A stretch of 64,000 bases of DNA from Calditrichota bacterium (GTDB lineage: Bacteria; CLD3), in assembly GCA_008501735.1 (NCBI GenBank), contig QQUF01000007.1, positions 1 through 64,000 on the forward strand, given 5' to 3'. The notes below the pieces were generated by a model that saw nothing but the letters and a program-made list of their open reading frames with translations, searched no databases and was not told the origin of the DNA. This document shows positions 51,478 to 61,420 of this stretch, piece by piece (the stretch's first letter is position 1; every line of letters starts with the position of its first letter). A program made the position numbers and the translations under genes.

Positions 51478-52747
51478 TGTTCTTCTTATCGGCTCTGGAG
51501 GTCGTGAGCATTCTCTTGCTTTGTCAATTTCCAAAAGCCCTAATTTACAAAAACTAATTTGTATTCCGGGGAATCCGGGAATTTCTGAAACCTGCGAATC
51601 AATTCAAGTTTCAATTTCTGACTTCGACTCAATCAATGAAATTGTTGTCAGCAATTCCATTGATTTAATAATTGTTGGACCTGAACAACCTCTGGCAGAA
51701 GGTATTCAAGATTATTTCACTGAAAAGGGAATTTTGGTTTTCGGACCTTCTCAAAAAGCCGCCCAAATCGAAAGTTCAAAAGCATTTGCAAAAGATTTGA
51801 TGAAAAAATACGGCATTCCAACAGCTGCTTATGAAATCTGTAATTCCTTTTCAGAATCCTTAGTTACACTCAAAAAATTCAATGAGCAAGTTGTTGTAAA
51901 AGTTTCAGGTTTAGCTGGTGGAAAAGGTGCAATCGTTTGCCAATCTCATACAGAAGCTAGACAAGCATTAAAAGACATTTTTACTGAAAAATCTTACGGT
52001 GAAGCAGGTAGTTCAGTTGTTTTGGAAGAATTTATGGAAGGTGAAGAAGTCTCACTTTTCGCTTTTTGCGATGGAAAAGATTATGTTTTGCTTTCTTCTG
52101 CCCAAGACCACAAAAGAATTTATGAAGGAGACAAAGGAGCAAACACTGGAGGAATGGGAGCTTATTCACCTGCTCCAATTGCTACAAAAGAACTCATTGA
52201 AGAAGCTAAAAATAAAATTATCTCACCAACTCTTGAAGCACTAAACAAAGAAGGAATTCCTTACATTGGAGTTCTTTACGCAGGTTTAATGGTTACGAAT
52301 GAAGGTGCGAAAGTTGTTGAATTTAATTGCCGTTTGGGAGACCCTGAAACGCAAGTTGTTTTACCTTTGGTCAAATCCGACACTTTAGAACTAATGTTTC
52401 AATGTGCAAAAGGCGATGTCTCCAATTACAAATTAGAACTCTCAGACAAATTTGCTTCGACAGTTGTTTTAGCTTCAAAAGGTTATCCTTTCTCTTATAG
52501 CAAAGGAAAAGAAATTAAGTTACACCCTAACTTTGAAAACTCTGATTCACAAATTCTTTTTCACGCTGGAACAAAATTAGAAAACGGAAAATTACTTACA
52601 AATGGCGGAAGAGTTTTAGCTTGCACTGGAATTGGTAACTCTGTCAAAGAAAGTTTGGACTTAGCTTACGACTTAGTCGAGAAAGTTGAATTTGCAGGCA
52701 AAACTTTCCGTAAAGACATTGGGTGGCGAGCTTTAGCAAAAAGTTAA
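51458..52747 (+). CDS. purD: Phosphoribosylamine-glycine ligase
   Basis: 429 residues. An ATP-grasp enzyme of purine synthesis that joins glycine to phosphoribosylamine. Seen: VLLIGSGGREHSLALSI at the start, GPEQPLAEG, VVKVSGLAGGKGAIVC, AQDHKRIYEGDKGANTGGMGAYSP and FNCRLGDPETQVV. The first codons overlap the PEGA gene in another frame. Confidence 0.96.
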   Translation: MKQAKINVLLIGSGGREHSLALSISKSPNLQKLICIPGNPGISETCESIQVSISDFDSINEIVVSNSIDLIIVGPEQPLAEGIQDYFTEKGILVFGPSQKAAQIESSKAFAKDLMKKYGIPTAAYEICNSFSESLVTLKKFNEQVVVKVSGLAGGKGAIVCQSHTEARQALKDIFTEKSYGEAGSSVVLEEFMEGEEVSLFAFCDGKDYVLLSSAQDHKRIYEGDKGANTGGMGAYSPAPIATKELIEEAKNKIISPTLEALNKEGIPYIGVLYAGLMVTNEGAKVVEFNCRLGDPETQVVLPLVKSDTLELMFQCAKGDVSNYKLELSDKFASTVVLASKGYPFSYSKGKEIKLHPNFENSDSQILFHAGTKLENGKLLTNGGRVLACTGIGNSVKESLDLAYDLVEKVEFAGKTFRKDIGWRALAKS

Positions 52748-52749
52748 TT

Positions 52750-53355
52750 TTACTTAGCTTTACTTGTCCATTTGTTGTTCTGGATTCTGAATCTCCAAGG
52801 AAGTTTGGCATCTTCTTCTGCGTAATCAACTCCGACTCTTGAACTTCTCAAAATTTCATTTTTAGAAATTTCTACTCCTCTACTCTCAATCCAAATTTCA
52901 TCTTTTTGCAAATCCAAACCGTTGTGTTCACGAAAATTTATTCCGAGAGCTTGAGATAAAATCCCTGGACCAGAAGTTAGATTTGTTTCTAATTTTGACT
53001 TACCTCTTCTTTCCAACATTTTTTCAATTCCGTCAATTGGTTCAATTGCTCGAATCAAAACTGCGTGAGGAATTTCTTTCAGATTTGTAACAACATTAAA
53101 AAGCGAATAAATTCCGTAACAAAGGTAAACGTAGGAGAATCCTCCTTCTCCAAACATAATTTCTGTTCGTTTTGTTCTTCGATTACCAAAAGCGTGAGAG
53201 GCTTTGTCGGAAATTCCGTTGTAAGCCTCTGTTTCGACAATCATTCCTGAAGTCAAAATTCCGTCAATTTTTGTGCAGAGAACTTTACCTAAAAGTTGTT
53301 CACTAACTTCCAAAACATTTTCATTCAGGAAAAATGACTTCGGTAATTTGCTCAT
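52750..53355 (-). CDS. 3-methyladenine DNA glycosylase (AAG/Mpg family)
   Basis: 201 residues. IVETEAYNGISDKASHAFGNRRTKRTEIMFGEGGFSYVYLCYG and VLIRAIEPIDG are the family signature; the Glu-Thr-Glu-Ala-Tyr stretch holds the active-site Glu. It removes alkylated purines from DNA. It converges with purD (2 bases between stops) and lies 6 bases after hemB on the same strand, so it is probably co-transcribed with hemB. Confidence 0.93.
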   Translation of the reverse strand: MSKLPKSFFLNENVLEVSEQLLGKVLCTKIDGILTSGMIVETEAYNGISDKASHAFGNRRTKRTEIMFGEGGFSYVYLCYGIYSLFNVVTNLKEIPHAVLIRAIEPIDGIEKMLERRGKSKLETNLTSGPGILSQALGINFREHNGLDLQKDEIWIESRGVEISKNEILRSSRVGVDYAEEDAKLPWRFRIQNNKWTSKAK

Positions 53356-53361
53356 AAAAAA

Positions 53362-54354
<993 letters not shown>

Positions 54355-54510
54355 CTATTTTTTCCTTATTTTTCTTTTCAGAGTTTAATTTAAAAAGATA
54401 CAAAAATTCTAAATTTTCCACTAACACAACAAAATTAAAATTCTTCTAAACAAAAGAAATGAGAATGGCTATTTCTTAAAATGAAATTTTTCTAAAGGAG
54501 AAAAAAATAA

Positions 54511-55044
54511 ATGAAAAAGTTACTGGTTTACATCACGATGCTTACTTTCCTACTTTCAAGTTGTGCTTCTTCAACTGGAGTTATTAATTTTAACTCTGAC
54601 GAAAGAGTAACTGCAAAAATCAAAAGATTAAACATTGTTTCCAGAGATAGACCTTGTGAGATTTGGTTAAAAAATGGTCAAAAACACTTTGGCAAAAAAC
54701 TCATCGTGAAAGCTGGCTCAACTACTTGGGAAGATTCTACTAAAGTAAAAAATTCAATTTTAACCACCGAGATTTCAAAAATTGAATTAGGTAAAAAAAG
54801 TAGGTCGAATTTTACTCTTAAATTTATGCTCATTTCTGGATTGATTGCTGGTATTACTACTGCCAACAATGAACCTGCAAAACATTTTTCAAAAGTTCCA
54901 ACAAACTTTCTTTTGGGGATTTTAGGATTAGGAGTCGGAGCTTTTGTCGGAGTTCTTTTTGATTCGTTTGCAAATTCTGATAAAACTGAAACCTACACTT
55001 TCTCCTTTGAAGATTTTGAAGAACCAAATAAGATGCTAAAATGA
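54511..55044 (+). CDS. Putative lipoprotein with hydrophobic C-terminal hairpin
   Basis: 177 residues. A lipoprotein signal peptide with lipobox LLSSC (Cys at about 18) is followed by a beta-rich domain with a WLKNGQKHFGKKL strand and two Gly-rich hydrophobic segments near the C terminus (about 106-119 and 130-150). AAGGAG precedes the ATG. It overlaps the next gene by 4 bases (ATGA). The two proteins share layout: lipobox, an 'S.E.. / V.NGK.Y' beta domain, then glycine-rich helices. Function unknown. Confidence 0.7.
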   Translation: MKKLLVYITMLTFLLSSCASSTGVINFNSDERVTAKIKRLNIVSRDRPCEIWLKNGQKHFGKKLIVKAGSTTWEDSTKVKNSILTTEISKIELGKKSRSNFTLKFMLISGLIAGITTANNEPAKHFSKVPTNFLLGILGLGVGAFVGVLFDSFANSDKTETYTFSFEDFEEPNKMLK

Positions 55045-55547
55045 AAAAGCTAATTGTTTCCTTAACAATTTTCAGTTTGCTCTTTACAAGTTGTGCGACA
55101 ATTTCAAATGTAAAACCAAATCAAAACAGCACAAAATTATTCAGCATAATTGAAGAAAATGCAAAAGACAGGCAAACAACAGTTGAACTCGTTAACGGTA
55201 AATTCTACCATACAACAAATTTATATTTCAAAAACGAATCTCTGACTTTTGTTGAGATTGACTCAAACAAAATTGAGAAAGTGAAACTAGATGAAATTCA
55301 TAGAATTGTAATTGAAAAGAAAGATATTTCATCTTGGAATACTTTTGGTTATTGGATTTACTCAGGAGCAACTTTAGGTGGAGTTTTAGGTTTTATAGGA
55401 GTAAGTGGCGAAAACAGCCTTGTTCAGCCTTCTACCATTTTCGCATTTACAATGTTAGCTGGTTTGACAATTGGAGCTACTTTTGGCTTAATTCACGTTA
55501 GCATTCAAGACTCAAACAATAAAATTATCTATAATTTCTCACATTAA
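55041..55547 (+). CDS. Putative lipoprotein, paralogue of its upstream neighbour
   Basis: 168 residues. Lipobox LLFTSC (Cys at about 19), then a beta domain (RQTTVELVNGKFYHTTNLYFKNESLTFVEIDSNKI) followed by DEIHRIVIEKKD and two Gly-rich hydrophobic stretches (about 108-125 and 133-155). The first and last parts parallel the protein at 54511, so the pair arose by duplication and may work as a hetero-oligomer in the outer membrane. I do not recognise the family. Confidence 0.7.
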   Translation: MKKLIVSLTIFSLLFTSCATISNVKPNQNSTKLFSIIEENAKDRQTTVELVNGKFYHTTNLYFKNESLTFVEIDSNKIEKVKLDEIHRIVIEKKDISSWNTFGYWIYSGATLGGVLGFIGVSGENSLVQPSTIFAFTMLAGLTIGATFGLIHVSIQDSNNKIIYNFSH

Positions 55548-55556
55548 AATTCTAAC

Positions 55557-57323
55557 CTACTCTACTTTCAAATTGTATTGGAGTCTGTAAAGTTTGTAGT
55601 AGATATTTTTGTTTGCAAGAAGTTCTTGGTGATTTCCGATTTCACGGACTTTACCTTTGTGAAGCACCAAAATTTTGTCAGCTTCTTGAATTGTCGAAAG
55701 TCTATGAGCAACGATTATCGAAGTTCGATTTTGCATCAATTCGTGGACTGCGTCTTGAATTAAACTTTCAGTTTCAGTGTCAATGTTTGAAGTCGCTTCG
55801 TCAAGCACCAAAATTTTCGGGTCAAAAGCCAAAGCCCTTGCAAAAGAAATGAGCTGTTTTTGTCCTGTCGAAAGCAATGAACCTCTTTCTCGAAGTTGTG
55901 TCTTGTATCCGTCAGAAAGTTTTGAAATGAAATCGTGAGCATTTGCTTTTTTGGCAACTTCAACAATTTGTGCTTCCGAAATTTCACTGTTCCCCAAACG
56001 AATGTTATTCAAAACACTTTCTGAAAAAAGAAAAACATCTTGTAAAACAAGGCTAATATTTTTTCTTAACTCCAAAACATCTAAATCTTTTAGTGAAACC
56101 CCATCAACAAAAATCTCACCCTTTTGAATGTCATAAAACCTACACAAAAGAGAAATAATTGTAGATTTTCCACTTCCTGTTGCTCCGACAAGTGCAAGGC
56201 TTTCTCCAGCTTCAACTTTAAACGAAACATCTTTCAAAACCCAATCTTCACCTTCGTAAGCGAACCAAACATTTTTGAATTCGATTTCGCCTTGAAAATT
56301 TTCTTTGATAATCGGATTTGGGGAATTTATGATTTTTGGTTCTGTGTCAAAAACTGTAAAAATTCTTTCACTCGAAGCCATTGCTCCTTGCAAAATATTG
56401 TATTTCTCTGAAAGGTCTCGAATTGGTCTGAAAATTACTTGAGTGTACTGAATGAATGCAACTAAAGTCCCGAAAGTCAAAGTTGATTCCAAATTCCTCA
56501 CGCCACCAAACCAAATTATCATCGAAATCGCAATTGAATTGATGAATTCAACACCTGGGAAAAATATTGCAAAATTAAAAATCGTCTTAACGTGAGAATC
56601 CAAAAGCTCATTGTTTTCTTTTACAAAATTTTCATAATTTCTTTCTTCACGATTGAAAAGCTGAACTACATTCATTCCACTGATGTTTTCTTGAAGCTGA
56701 GAATTAATTACAGCAGTTCTTAACTTTACTTCCCGAAATGCAAAACGCACTCGTTTTTTGAACAAAAAAGTAACATAAAAAAGAATTGGGAAAACTGTGA
56801 AGGTGATTAGAGCAAGTTTCCAGTCGAGGTAAAAAAGCATTCCAGTAATTATTGCAATCGAAAAAACATCTCCAAAAACAGTTACCAAACCAGAAGAGAA
56901 AAGTTCATTCAAGGCTTCAACATCAGAAGTAAGTCGCGTCATCACTCTTCCGACAGGATTTTTATCAAAATACTTAAGTGACAGATTCTGAACGTGTTTG
57001 AAGAGCTTCACTCTCAAATCGTACATAATTTTCTGTCCCATCAGATTTGTAAAGTACGTTTGCCCAAATCTTGACACAAAAGTTACTGAGACGGCAATCA
57101 AGAAAAGTCCAGCAATCCAAGCTAAACCTCCTAAATCACCATTTGCAATGTAATTGTCAATCGCTTCTTTAGTCAGAAACGGTCCAATGTTCTCCCCAAC
57201 AGAAGTCAAACAAAGAAGAGGTAAAGCTATGTAAATATATTTTTTATGTGGTTTAATGAACTCGATTAATCGTTTCATTAATTTACTGTCGTAGGCTTTC
57301 CCTAAGACTTCTTCGTCTTGCAT
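55557..57323 (-). CDS. MsbA-like ABC exporter, fused membrane and ATPase domains
   Basis: 588 residues. The membrane domain (about 20-320) has six segments and GRVMTRLTSDVEALNELFSSG. The nucleotide-binding domain (about 340-585) has Walker A VGATGSGKST, signature LLSTGQKQLISFARAL (the canonical LSGGQ reads LSTGQ), Walker B ILVLDEATSNID and the switch His in VAHRLST. Half-transporters of this type export lipids, drugs or peptides as dimers. No neighbour identifies the cargo. A homodimer is likely because no second half is adjacent. Confidence 0.92.
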   Translation of the reverse strand: MQDEEVLGKAYDSKLMKRLIEFIKPHKKYIYIALPLLCLTSVGENIGPFLTKEAIDNYIANGDLGGLAWIAGLFLIAVSVTFVSRFGQTYFTNLMGQKIMYDLRVKLFKHVQNLSLKYFDKNPVGRVMTRLTSDVEALNELFSSGLVTVFGDVFSIAIITGMLFYLDWKLALITFTVFPILFYVTFLFKKRVRFAFREVKLRTAVINSQLQENISGMNVVQLFNREERNYENFVKENNELLDSHVKTIFNFAIFFPGVEFINSIAISMIIWFGGVRNLESTLTFGTLVAFIQYTQVIFRPIRDLSEKYNILQGAMASSERIFTVFDTEPKIINSPNPIIKENFQGEIEFKNVWFAYEGEDWVLKDVSFKVEAGESLALVGATGSGKSTIISLLCRFYDIQKGEIFVDGVSLKDLDVLELRKNISLVLQDVFLFSESVLNNIRLGNSEISEAQIVEVAKKANAHDFISKLSDGYKTQLRERGSLLSTGQKQLISFARALAFDPKILVLDEATSNIDTETESLIQDAVHELMQNRTSIIVAHRLSTIQEADKILVLHKGKVREIGNHQELLANKNIYYKLYRLQYNLKVE

Positions 57324-57450
57324 TAACTTTCTTTCGTGTTAAGTTTTTAGACAGACTGACGGATTTTGAACATAATTTTGAATATCCCCTTGAGCCAAAC
57401 AAAACCATAAATCTATTATAATCAATTATTTAGAAAATCAATTACTAATT

Positions 57451-57466
57451 TGGCACAAAGATTGAA
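57451..57466 (+). promoter_or_regulatory. Sigma-54-type (-24/-12) promoter facing a noncoding stretch
   Basis: TGGCAC-N5-TTGAA, preceded by TT, is the same sequence pattern as the element at 1591-1606. It lies in the gap upstream of the ABC exporter gene but points the other way. No open frame with family features follows on the plus strand before the terminator at 57674-57717. Confidence 0.45.
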
Positions 57467-57476
57467 GCTGAATATA

Positions 57477-57717
57477 GTGAATGTTCATTTAAAATTTAAC
57501 CGAATTTGGTTACTAATTTAATGGCTTCAAAGTTCTTAGTCCCAACTTTGAAGCGTGGATTTTTCTCCTTGCACAAAATAGGAAATCGAGGAAATTCAAA
57601 CTTAACAAAATGCTTCTCCCTCAACAAAGTTTTAATTCGATTTCCTATTTTATTTTTAAACCTTCCTCGAAATAAATAACCACCGAACAATTTCAAATCA
57701 ATCGATGGTTATTTTTT
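57477..57717 (+). ncRNA. Candidate small RNA between a sigma-54-like promoter and a terminator
   Basis: The stretch holds three inverted repeats: GCTTCAAAGTT (57524-57534) with AACTTTGAAGC (57544-57554); AAAATAGGAAATCGA (57575-57589) with TCGATTTCCTATTTT (57637-57651); and AAATAACCA (57674-57682) with TGGTTATTT (57706-57714) followed by T residues. The last also ends the convergent gene at 57716. Expression is untested; a decayed mobile element could give similar repeats. Confidence 0.35.
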
Positions 57718-60700
57718 AATCTTCTGTAAAAATTGTCGTTACAACAAAATAATTCTTCAAGTCCTTTTCTCGAACTTGCACCCTAAATTCATTTTTATAG
57801 GTTAAACCAACAAATTCCATTTCGGAAATTTCACTTGTCGGTGAACTGCTTTTGAAAATTTTGTAGCCTTCGGAAAGTTCAATAGGGTTCCAAGTTAAAA
57901 CTGCTTCATTCCCAATAAAATTAATTGCAACATTCGGAACTAAGTTAGAAGCCCCAACGATTAACCTTACTGGAATAATTTTTGATGGAACTGTTAAAGA
58001 ATTGCTATTTACGACCAATTCAGCATTGTAAATTCCATCAGCTAAATCTTTAGTTTTGTAAAAAATTGAAACCAATTCTTCTTCACCACCTTTAACTTGA
58101 CCTGACAAAGAATTAAGCTCTAACCAAGTGTAGCTTTGTCCAAAATTTCCAGAATTTGTTGTTCCTTGAGAAGTCGCTGTTCCAATTTCCCAATCTGTTG
58201 CTTTGTCGCTGTCAAAACCAAATTGGTTCCGTGCAATCGGGTCAGAGGAAGAAGTTGGATTTGGGATTAAAACATTTTGCTTCCAACCTAAATCTTGTGG
58301 AACTTGAGTAGTTGAAGAACCCCAACGAACAAAATCAACTCCGTTACCGTTTGCATCTTTCAAAGTCGCAGAACCACTTGTCGTCAAACCCCACCAAATA
58401 TTTGAATCCATAAAAATTGTCGTTGAAGTATTTGTTCCCGACTCCTCAGTTAGAGTAACAAAACTGTTTGGTTGTAAAATAAAATTTGGCAAAATATGGG
58501 TTGAGTTGTCAGTTGGTGAAGATTCATTTTTACACTCCAAGACATAATTTGAAAGGTCAACAGGTGAATTAGTTCCGTTGTAAATTTCAATCCAATCCGT
58601 TCCAACTGAAATTTCATTCATCACTAATTTTCCTTCATTTCCACCAGCAGAAACATTTTGTAAAGACAAATTGTATTTCAAGTTTCCAGCATCGGCAATT
58701 GGGTTTTCAATTTCTAACTTTGAACCAAATTTTTTGTTTACCAAAGTTGGGTTTGCAAAAGGAGTGTAAAAAGTTACAGATTTTAAGTCGAATTTAATTT
58801 CAGGTGGAATGTTTGTAATCGGTGATTTCCAAAGACCACGTCCAAAAGTTCCTGCAAAAAGTGTGTTAGTAGCAGAATGAATTTCCAAATCTTGAACTAC
58901 TACGTTTGGCAAATTATTTTGGTAAGTTTCCCAAGTTGTTCCAGCATCTGAAGAATGAAAAACTCCGATGTCTGTTCCAACGTAAACATTGTTCGTTGAA
59001 TTTGGGTCGATTGCAATGCAATTGTGTGGAACGTTTGGTAAAAGCCCTGAAATATTTTGCCAAGAATTTCCACCGTTTGTTGTCTTAAAAACTTTGTTTC
59101 CTGACGAATAACCTGAAAAAGTAACGTAAGCAGTGTTTGGGTCTGTTGGGTCAACTTTTACATTTGTAACAGAAGCACTTGAAGTTGGTAAACCTGAATT
59201 TAGACTTGAGAATGAGCTTCCACCGTCAACTGACTTCCAAACTCCATTTGGTGTTGAAATGTAAATTACATTTGTGTTAGCTTCACAAACGCTGATTTCA
59301 CGAATGTCTGTTGCTCCGTTAACATTTGAAGCAAGTTGAGTCCAATTTGTTCCTTGATTTGTAGATTTATAAAAGTCTTCTGTTCCTGAATAAATCGTAT
59401 TCGGGTTTACAGGGTCAATTACAATTGGAGTTACCCAAGCACCATTTCCAGAAATTGGTCCTCCAATACTAATGAAAGTATTTCCACTGTTTGTTGAACG
59501 AAACATATTTCCGTAATAATATTCTGCGTAACAAGTTGTTCCATTCGAGTAATCAATTGCACAATCCATTCCGTCACCACCAAGAACATTGTCCCAACTC
59601 GAATTTAAAAGTCTGTTTGTTCCGTTGTCTTGTGAACCACCAAGAACGAAACCAGGATTTAAAGCAGAAACAGCAATTTTATAAAATTGCATAATATTCA
59701 TTCCGCCGTTACTCAAATCTATCCAACCTGTTCCTGAATTTATTGAGACAAAAAGTCCGCCATCATTTGCGGCATAAACTGTATTCGGGTCGTTTGGGTG
59801 AAAAGCAAAATGATGTTGGTCTGCATGAACATAAGGAATTCCTGTTCCACTGTACCAATGAGAAATTTTTGTCCAATTCGTCCCACCGTTGTTAGTTCGG
59901 TAAAGATTCACACCGCCAACAAAAGCTTGATTCTCATCATTTGGGTTTACTTCTAAAACCAAATCATACCAACCTTGTCCGTCGCTTCCTGAGCCGTCCC
60001 AAGAAAGTAAATTCGGCGAAGAGCCGTGAACTTGATTCCAAGTCGAACCCGAATCTATAGATTTGTAAATTCCTGCAAGTCCAGAGGAACTGTTCACGAA
60101 AAGTGAGTAAATTGTCGAAGGATTTGACTGTGCAACTGCAATTGCAATTCTGCTCGAAGCACTTGGCAAACCGCCAGCAAGCAATGACCAAGAAACTCCA
60201 CTGTTTGAAGATTTGTAAATTCCATTTCCTTCTCTTGCTGCGTACCATTCATTAGAATTTGAAAGATTCACTTCAAGGTCTCTAAAATTTCCTGTTGCAA
60301 CTTGTGTCCAACTTCCTGCTCCGTCAATTGAGCGATAAATTCCTTGATTCGTCGCAGCGACTAAAGTGTTTGCGTTTGTTGGGTCAATTAAAACTTTTTG
60401 AACTCTTCTTGTTTGTGCAACATTCCAATCCAAACCTGTTGTATTCCAAGTGTTTCCGCCATCAGTTGACTTTAAAATTCCGATGCTGTAAGTGTCGTTT
60501 GCGTCTGCATCTCCTGTTCCGATGTACATTGTATTCGTGTCACTTGGTGCAATTTCAATCCAGCTAATTCCGAGTGAAGGCAAATTGTCTGTAAGTGTAA
60601 ACCAAGTTGTTCCACCATTTTCAGACTTCCAAAGTCCGCCTGCAGGAGCTCCAACCCAAACCGAACTTGGGTTTTGTGAGTTAATTGTAACACAATTCAA

Positions 60701-61075
60701 CCTTCCTGCTCCACCACTGTTGACAAGTTCAGGTCCAAGAACTTCCCAATTTGAAGTACTGACTTGGTTTTGAGATTTTGAACCAAAATTCATTTCAACT
60801 TCTTTTGTCGCTTCCCAAGTTGCTCCCGAAGGCATAAAACCGCTTGGAAAAACTCTTGGTTCCGCAAACCATTCGTAGCGTTTAAATTGTTTCCAACCAG
60901 AGCCTTTTGTGATGGTTTTGTTTTGCCAATAACTATCAAATTCTCTTTGAACTTCATAAAAATTGATTGGTTTTGATTTGTCAATATTTTGCATCCAAGG
61001 TTGTGCAAAAGAAGAACCGACAAGTGAAAAAGAAAGGACAGAAAGTGAGATTAAGAAACTTTTGGTATGTTTCAT
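57716..61075 (-). CDS. Secreted BNR/sortilin-type propeller protein with lamin-tail domain
   Basis: 1119 residues. Signal peptide (1-24, SFAQ), then about 700 residues of BNR/VPS10-type propeller repeats (100-790) with 'GLWKSENGGTTW', 'GIYRSIDGAGSW' and 'VFHSSDAGTTW' (S-x-D-x-G-x-T-W boxes), a lamin-tail domain (about 825-960; KLVMNEISVGTDWIEIYNGTNSPVDLSNYVLE), a beta domain (960-1035) and a fibronectin-like end. Such proteins are secreted glycan- or protein-binding propellers; related FCB proteins usually end in a T9SS sorting domain, which is absent here. The gene converges on the candidate small RNA, with which it shares a terminator. Confidence 0.85.
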   Translation of the reverse strand: MKHTKSFLISLSVLSFSLVGSSFAQPWMQNIDKSKPINFYEVQREFDSYWQNKTITKGSGWKQFKRYEWFAEPRVFPSGFMPSGATWEATKEVEMNFGSKSQNQVSTSNWEVLGPELVNSGGAGRLNCVTINSQNPSSVWVGAPAGGLWKSENGGTTWFTLTDNLPSLGISWIEIAPSDTNTMYIGTGDADANDTYSIGILKSTDGGNTWNTTGLDWNVAQTRRVQKVLIDPTNANTLVAATNQGIYRSIDGAGSWTQVATGNFRDLEVNLSNSNEWYAAREGNGIYKSSNSGVSWSLLAGGLPSASSRIAIAVAQSNPSTIYSLFVNSSSGLAGIYKSIDSGSTWNQVHGSSPNLLSWDGSGSDGQGWYDLVLEVNPNDENQAFVGGVNLYRTNNGGTNWTKISHWYSGTGIPYVHADQHHFAFHPNDPNTVYAANDGGLFVSINSGTGWIDLSNGGMNIMQFYKIAVSALNPGFVLGGSQDNGTNRLLNSSWDNVLGGDGMDCAIDYSNGTTCYAEYYYGNMFRSTNSGNTFISIGGPISGNGAWVTPIVIDPVNPNTIYSGTEDFYKSTNQGTNWTQLASNVNGATDIREISVCEANTNVIYISTPNGVWKSVDGGSSFSSLNSGLPTSSASVTNVKVDPTDPNTAYVTFSGYSSGNKVFKTTNGGNSWQNISGLLPNVPHNCIAIDPNSTNNVYVGTDIGVFHSSDAGTTWETYQNNLPNVVVQDLEIHSATNTLFAGTFGRGLWKSPITNIPPEIKFDLKSVTFYTPFANPTLVNKKFGSKLEIENPIADAGNLKYNLSLQNVSAGGNEGKLVMNEISVGTDWIEIYNGTNSPVDLSNYVLECKNESSPTDNSTHILPNFILQPNSFVTLTEESGTNTSTTIFMDSNIWWGLTTSGSATLKDANGNGVDFVRWGSSTTQVPQDLGWKQNVLIPNPTSSSDPIARNQFGFDSDKATDWEIGTATSQGTTNSGNFGQSYTWLELNSLSGQVKGGEEELVSIFYKTKDLADGIYNAELVVNSNSLTVPSKIIPVRLIVGASNLVPNVAINFIGNEAVLTWNPIELSEGYKIFKSSSPTSEISEMEFVGLTYKNEFRVQVREKDLKNYFVVTTIFTED

Positions 61076-61420
61076 TGATTTCCTCTAAAGTGGTTAAGGT
61101 TAAAAGAGTGAGTTTTGAGTTTTGATTAATTTCCTACAAAGTCTTAAAATACAACAAAATCCGTTTGTAAAATATTCAAAAAAATTGTTTTTTGTCAATG
61201 TTACCTTCTGTCGGAATCACAGATTTACAAAAGATTACACAGATTTTGTTTAGTGCAAAGAGTTAAAGATTGAACCAAAGCTAACCCGTGTTTATCCCGA
61301 AATCCATCAAATCCGTGATTCTAATTTCCTCAAAATTACTCCAAAAAGATGTAACACTTTCTAAATTTCGGCACTATCTTAACAACGTTGTTACCATAGT
61401 AACGTAGGAAGTGTAGTAAA
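61076..61420. other. Divergent gap with degenerate inverted phrase and operator-like palindromes
   Basis: GGAATCACAGATTT (61213-61226) and its near-complement AAATCCGTGATTCT (61308-61321) form an imperfect inverted repeat; a related CACAGATT lies between, a wording common in intergenic relics of this kind. At 61381-61392 AACAACGTTGTT is a perfect palindrome, and GTTAC-N4-GTAAC follows at 61390-61403, just before the kinase start, where a repressor or activator could bind. The gap probably holds promoters for both neighbouring genes. Confidence 0.4.

Noticed and set aside
57496-57696. 66-codon minus-strand frame as a gene
   Set aside because: It runs through the inverted repeats of the candidate small RNA, has no ribosome binding site and shows biased, repeat-driven composition.
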